Assembly (NCBI RefSeq): GCF_016919245.1
Contig: NZ_JAFEJA010000001.1
Span: forward strand, 4,665,501 to 4,729,500
Length of the DNA: 64,000 nt
Direction of reading: 5' to 3'
Source: Streptomyces zhihengii
Lineage (GTDB): Bacteria > Actinomycetota > Actinomycetes > Streptomycetales > Streptomycetaceae
Shown here: one piece after another, positions 61,014 through 64,000 of the stretch
Layout of the letters: each line of letters starts with the position of its first letter
How positions within the stretch are numbered: the stretch's first letter is position 1
Position numbers and translations under genes: made by a program
The notes under the pieces: model-generated
Told to the model about the DNA's origin: nothing
The model's input: only the letters and a program-made list of their open reading frames with translations
Databases searched by the model: none

Positions 61014-61432
61014 GCGAGGGTGCCGCCGTCGGCCGCCCGGGGCGCGGCGGCCATGACCTTCTCGCCCAGCCGCGCGACCTGCGAGTGGACGCGGTGGCCG
61101 AGCAGGTCCAGGCGCACCTCGGGGTCGCCGAAGGCGGCGACGCACGTGCCGTGCTCCGTGGGGGCGACCAGGATGTAGCCGAGGTCGGACTCGATCACGA
61201 CCTGGCGGAGCTGGGCGACGGGCGCGTCCGCGAACGCGGCGGCGGCCGTGCGGCAGGCGCCCTGGACGGTGGAGGTGATGGCGGCCACCCGCTCGGCGGA
61301 GTCCTGGGCGAGCGCCGCGGTGAACCCGCTCACGAGCCCGTCCCTGGTGAGCAGTACGGCGGCCCGCACGTGCGGGATCTCCAGGATCGGATCGAGCACC
61401 CAGGCCGAGTCACCGGTCTCGCGGCTGTTCAT
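61010..61432 (-). CDS. cvnB: Conservon roadblock/LC7 protein CvnB
   Basis: 140 residues with roadblock/LC7 fold: SAWVLDPILEIPHVRAAVLLTRDGLVSGF ... QVVIESDLGYILVAPTEHGTCVAAFG. Usually a GTPase-activating or scaffold partner of CvnD. ATG 61432 overlaps the cvnA stop (ATGA). Confidence 0.93.
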   Translation of the reverse strand: MNSRETGDSAWVLDPILEIPHVRAAVLLTRDGLVSGFTAALAQDSAERVAAITSTVQGACRTAAAAFADAPVAQLRQVVIESDLGYILVAPTEHGTCVAAFGDPEVRLDLLGHRVHSQVARLGEKVMAAAPRAADGGTLA

Positions 61433-62820
61433 CGGGGGTCGTTCCCTTCGGTGGCGGCGGCCTGGCGGGCCGCGTTGGTGGCGGACTGCAGGGCCCCGAG
61501 GGCCGCGGCGGACTCCTCGGGCGAGCGGGCGGGGATACGCGGCGCCGGCGCGCGGCGGACCGCCTGCGCACCCTGGAGCGGGCTGTGGCGGCGGCGCTGC
61601 GGGAGCAGGTCGCCGTCGGCGGGCGGGACACCGGGCGCCGCCGCGGGGGCCGGCGCGGCCGCGGGCCCCTGGGACACCGCGGGGTGCTGCCGCAGCCCCT
61701 CGTCCGGCCGCTCCCGGTCGGGCCGCGCCTCGTGCCCGGCGGGCTGCCTGGTCGAGGGGGCGGCGCCGGCGGACGGCGGCACGAGCACCGGGTCGATGGA
61801 GCACAGCAGGTGGTTCTTGATCAGCAGCACCGCCCGCACCCCGCCGTAGGGGGAGGGGCCGGAGAGGTCCACGGAGAGGTCGAACTGCCGGGTGAGCTGC
61901 CCGATCGCGGCCAGCCCCATGCGCGGCGGGTCGCCGAGTTCGGAGAGGAGGATCGGCTCGCTGCCCGCCACCATCCGCTGCGCGGTCTCCCGCTCGTCGG
62001 GGGCCATGCCCACGCCCGCGTCGTCGATGGTCACGGTGACGCCGTGGTGGGCGCGTTCGAGGCCGACGACGACCGAGGTGTCCGGCGAGGAGTGGCGCAG
62101 CGCGTTGTCCAGGAGCTCCGCGACGATGATCGCGACGGGCTCGACGGCGTGCGAGACGAGCCCGGTGCCCGGCTCCAGGTGGTGCAGCACCTGGACCCGG
62201 TGGTAGCCCACCAGACGGGCCTGGCCGCCGGTGACGGCGTCGACGAGGTGCGACTCCTCGCGCGCCAGCCCGACCCAGGCGCCGCAGACGACGGCCGCCA
62301 CCTGCGCGCGGCGCAGGGACTGCTCGTTCTCGTGGTCGAGCGCGTAGAGGGTCTGGGCCAGCTCGGGGTCGTCGTAGCGCTGCTGGAGTCCGCGCAGCAC
62401 GTCCTGGAGCCGGTAGAGGGCCGCCTGGATCTCCCGGGTGGTGCCGCGCATCCCGGCTCTCGCGGCGGCGTCGACCCGCTTGCGCTCCTGGGCGACGGCC
62501 TGGCGCAGGGCGTCGAGCACGGCGTCCGTGCCGGCGCCGGCGGGGCCGAGCGGACCGGGCACCCGGACGTGCGGATGGGTGCTGCGGGTCGCCTCGGCGG
62601 GCAGCCGCTTCAGCGCCAGGTGCTCGATCTCGGCGGCGAACGCCGCGGCCGCGCGGTCGAGATCGCCCCGGGTGGCGTCGAGTTCGGAGCGCAGCGACCG
62701 TATCTCGTCCTGGTGGCGGTCGCGTTCACGCCGGGCGCGCAGCAGGCCGCCGCCGAGGACGAACGCCGACAGTGTCCCGGCGGCCAGACCGCCGACGGCC
62801 AGCTCGGGTATCTCGATCAT
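61429..62820 (-). CDS. cvnA: Conservon sensor histidine-kinase-like protein CvnA
   Basis: 463 residues. One N-terminal helix (ELAVGGLAAGTLSAFVLGGGLL), a coiled-coil region to about 110, a dimerisation-like helical part and an HATPase_c domain with N-box IIVAELLDNALRHS, G1 DDAGVGM and a G2-like PPRMGLAAIGQL. No clear phosphoaccepting His motif and no response regulator nearby, as usual for CvnA; it is thought to sense at the membrane and pass on through CvnB-D. Last 120 residues are Pro/Ala/Arg-rich. ATG 62820; first gene of the conservon. Confidence 0.92.
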   Translation of the reverse strand: MIEIPELAVGGLAAGTLSAFVLGGGLLRARRERDRHQDEIRSLRSELDATRGDLDRAAAAFAAEIEHLALKRLPAEATRSTHPHVRVPGPLGPAGAGTDAVLDALRQAVAQERKRVDAAARAGMRGTTREIQAALYRLQDVLRGLQQRYDDPELAQTLYALDHENEQSLRRAQVAAVVCGAWVGLAREESHLVDAVTGGQARLVGYHRVQVLHHLEPGTGLVSHAVEPVAIIVAELLDNALRHSSPDTSVVVGLERAHHGVTVTIDDAGVGMAPDERETAQRMVAGSEPILLSELGDPPRMGLAAIGQLTRQFDLSVDLSGPSPYGGVRAVLLIKNHLLCSIDPVLVPPSAGAAPSTRQPAGHEARPDRERPDEGLRQHPAVSQGPAAAPAPAAAPGVPPADGDLLPQRRRHSPLQGAQAVRRAPAPRIPARSPEESAAALGALQSATNAARQAAATEGNDPR

Positions 62821-63150
62821 GGATGAGGACCTCGGGAGAAGGCGGGTTCAGATGAGCCCTGTTGGGCTCGGACCCGCCAAGTAGACACCGTAGAGACGCA
62901 GTTGCGTTCGAAACTGCGCGAGATCCCCTTGTATGTGTCTGACTGGTGACCAATTGTCGATGAAATGAAGGGCGGCTACCGGCCGCCGGGGCGCGATACC
63001 GCCGCCGCGCGGCCGAAAGGAGGGGCGGCTCCGGCGCGGGCGGCCGGGCGCTGAACGGAGAAACGGCGCGGGCGCGGGCCGGGGGAACGACGCGGCCGCG
63101 GCGGCTCCCCCTCCGCGCCGCCGCGGCCGTTCCCCGTCGAGTGGCTCGGG
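62821..63150. promoter_or_regulatory. Conservon promoter region and inverted repeat
   Basis: CGCAGTT-GCGTTCGA-AACTGCG (62897-62918) is a 7-bp dyad about 80 bases upstream of cvnA, followed by the AT-rich TTGTATGTGTCTGACTGG and CCAATTGTCGATGAAATG, the likely promoter zone. A GC-rich terminator (63094-63128) closes the region. No gene. Confidence 0.45.
63094..63128 (-). terminator. Stem-loop terminator of the repeat protein gene
   Basis: GGCCGCGGCGGC and GCCGCCGCGGCC form a perfect 12-bp stem; outside it GGGGAAC and GTTCCCC can extend it. Lies 22 bases after the stop codon of 63151-63387. Confidence 0.65.
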
Positions 63151-63387
63151 TCAGGGCCTCTTCGGCTTCAGGGGCTCGGACGTGGCGTGGGTGTCCAGCG
63201 TGCCGATCCCGCCGCCCGTCGCGTGGGTGTCGAGCGTGCGGATGTCCTCGCCGGTCGCGTGGGTGTCCAGGGTGCGGATGTCGCCGCCCGTGGCGTGGGT
63301 GTCCTGGGTCGTCACCGCGTCCTCCGCGCCCGTGGCGTGGGTGTCCTGCGGCTTCAGTACCGGGTCCTTCTTCTGAGCGTCAGCCAT
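63151..63387 (-). CDS. Small DTHATG-repeat protein (sigma-like protein family)
   Basis: 78 residues. MADAQKKDPVLKPQ is followed by five DTHAT(G/S) units; units 2-4 have a 12-residue period with GxDI(R/G)TL between. GGGAGGG lies eight bases before the ATG, supporting a real gene. Streptomyces genomes carry similar proteins under the uninformative name sigma-like protein; there is no sigma domain. The leader-plus-repeated-core layout recalls multi-core peptide precursors, but no maturase gene is visible in this window. Acidic and hydrophilic, no signal peptide. Confidence 0.75.
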   Translation of the reverse strand: MADAQKKDPVLKPQDTHATGAEDAVTTQDTHATGGDIRTLDTHATGEDIRTLDTHATGGGIGTLDTHATSEPLKPKRP

Positions 63388-63679
63388 TGAACTGCCCTCC
63401 CGTTGGTGGTTCCGTCGTGCTGTCGGCCCGTCCGGCCGCTCCCCCGATGGCTTCCGGACGGGCCCTCAGGGCGGCTCACCCTAGTCGGTGCCGCCGCCGT
63501 GCCGGCCGTCTGCCCCCCGACGCGACGGTTCGACACGTAGAGAGTGCCTGCCGGGGATAAACGAACGATGAACGGCGCCCGGGCGGGAGCCGGGCGCCCG
63601 CGCGGCGGCCGGCCGCACCGCGCGGACGGGGCGCGCGCGGCGGCCGGTTACGCGGCGGCGGGTCAGGCGGTGCGGCCGG

Positions 63680-64000
63680 TCACGCGGCGGCCGCCGGTGC
63701 CAGGAGCGCGCGGACGTCCGCCGACTCCGGGGAGCCCAACTCCTCGTAGATCCCCAGCGCCTCCCGCCAGCACACCTCCGCGCGGCCGGTCTGGCCCAGC
63801 GCGCCGAGGGCCTTGCCGAGGACCGTCAGGACGTTCCCGCGCCGCCACTCGCCCCCTATGCCGCGCAGCACGGTCAGCGCCATCTCCGCGTTGGACGCGG
63901 CCTGGGCGGTGCGGCGGCCCGCGAGGTCGGCCTCGGCCATCCGGTAGAGCGTCATGCCCTCCCACAGCCGCTGCCTGCTGTCGTGGAAGACCTCCAGGGC
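63680..64000 (-). CDS. C-terminal part of a TPR-containing regulator (partial)
   Basis: The last 106 residues of a protein whose start lies past the right edge. TPR helices: EVFHDSRQRLWEGMTLYRMAEADLAGRRTAQAASNAEMAL, NVLTVLGKALGALGQTGRAEVCWREALGIYEELGSPES, ending VRALLAPAAAA. Endings of this kind are frequent in SARP/AfsR-type or NB-ARC regulators with C-terminal TPRs, but the defining domains are not in the window. The 63388-63679 gap holds no other gene that I can see. Confidence 0.7.
   Translation of the reverse strand, partial: ALEVFHDSRQRLWEGMTLYRMAEADLAGRRTAQAASNAEMALTVLRGIGGEWRRGNVLTVLGKALGALGQTGRAEVCWREALGIYEELGSPESADVRALLAPAAAA

Overview
The window is a piece of a Streptomyces-type actinobacterial chromosome. 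Evidence is the very high G+C, GTG starts, stop/start overlaps of the ATGA/GTGA type, a conservon (cvnABCD plus P450s), a DmdR-type iron regulator next to a SIS-domain sugar-phosphate gene, a Streptomyces-type short leader peptide, and long stem-loop terminators without U-tails. I recognise no tRNA, rRNA, transposase, integrase or CRISPR array; it reads as ordinary conserved chromosome, not an island.

Layout. 1-6200: partial LysR regulator divergent from an EamA exporter, then two minus-strand genes for extracellular or oxidative chemistry (a copper-radical galactose-oxidase-like enzyme followed by a Dyp peroxidase fused to a bulb-lectin domain). 6180-16515: one long operon for acyl-CoA catabolism (TIGR03084 protein, AtuA-like protein, biotin-dependent carboxylase beta and alpha subunits, acyl-CoA dehydrogenase, cinnamate/4-coumarate-type CoA ligase, enoyl-CoA hydratase, TetR regulator) with an 18-bp palindromic operator at its promoter; it strongly resembles the Pseudomonas atu gene set. 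16590-20030: a leaderless short leader peptide ahead of a 2-oxoglutarate/Fe(II)-type oxygenase, citrate synthase-like gene, pdxH. 20100-20345: a minus-strand transcription unit with a strong promoter, a near-perfect ribosome-binding site, a 12-codon ORF and three structured RNA elements, with no obvious downstream target. 20467-30457: PAS protein, SIS-domain protein with a DasR-like site, dmdR1, a repeat-rich gap, an alpha/beta hydrolase with a LexA-like box, an ABC exporter, a prim-pol domain protein and an Nsd-like regulator.

30612-45454: envelope and signalling genes. The most unusual is a minus-strand cluster of ECF sigma factor, zinc-finger anti-sigma factor, a 1258-residue protein joining a trypsin-like protease to a PknG-like kinase plus TPR region, a four-helix membrane protein and a solute-binding lipoprotein. 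The last three have the same parts as the mycobacterial pknG-glnX-glnH sensing locus. A STAS antagonist and an EF-hand protein lie next to it.

46004-57475: RsbW-like ATPase, DJ-1/AraC regulator and MFS exporter, DUF1203 protein, flavin monooxygenase, a second PNP-oxidase-like protein, TetR regulator, a DnaA-box cluster, a double VOC protein, and a Ser/Thr kinase whose PQQ beta-propeller half lies in a different reading frame (frameshift). 57559-62820: conservon cvnA-B-C-D with two cytochrome P450 genes. 63151-64000: a small protein made of DTHATG repeats and the C-terminal end of a TPR regulator that leaves the window.

Coordinates, motifs and repeats were read directly from the sequence; family names are recognition from motifs and order; pathway roles are inference.
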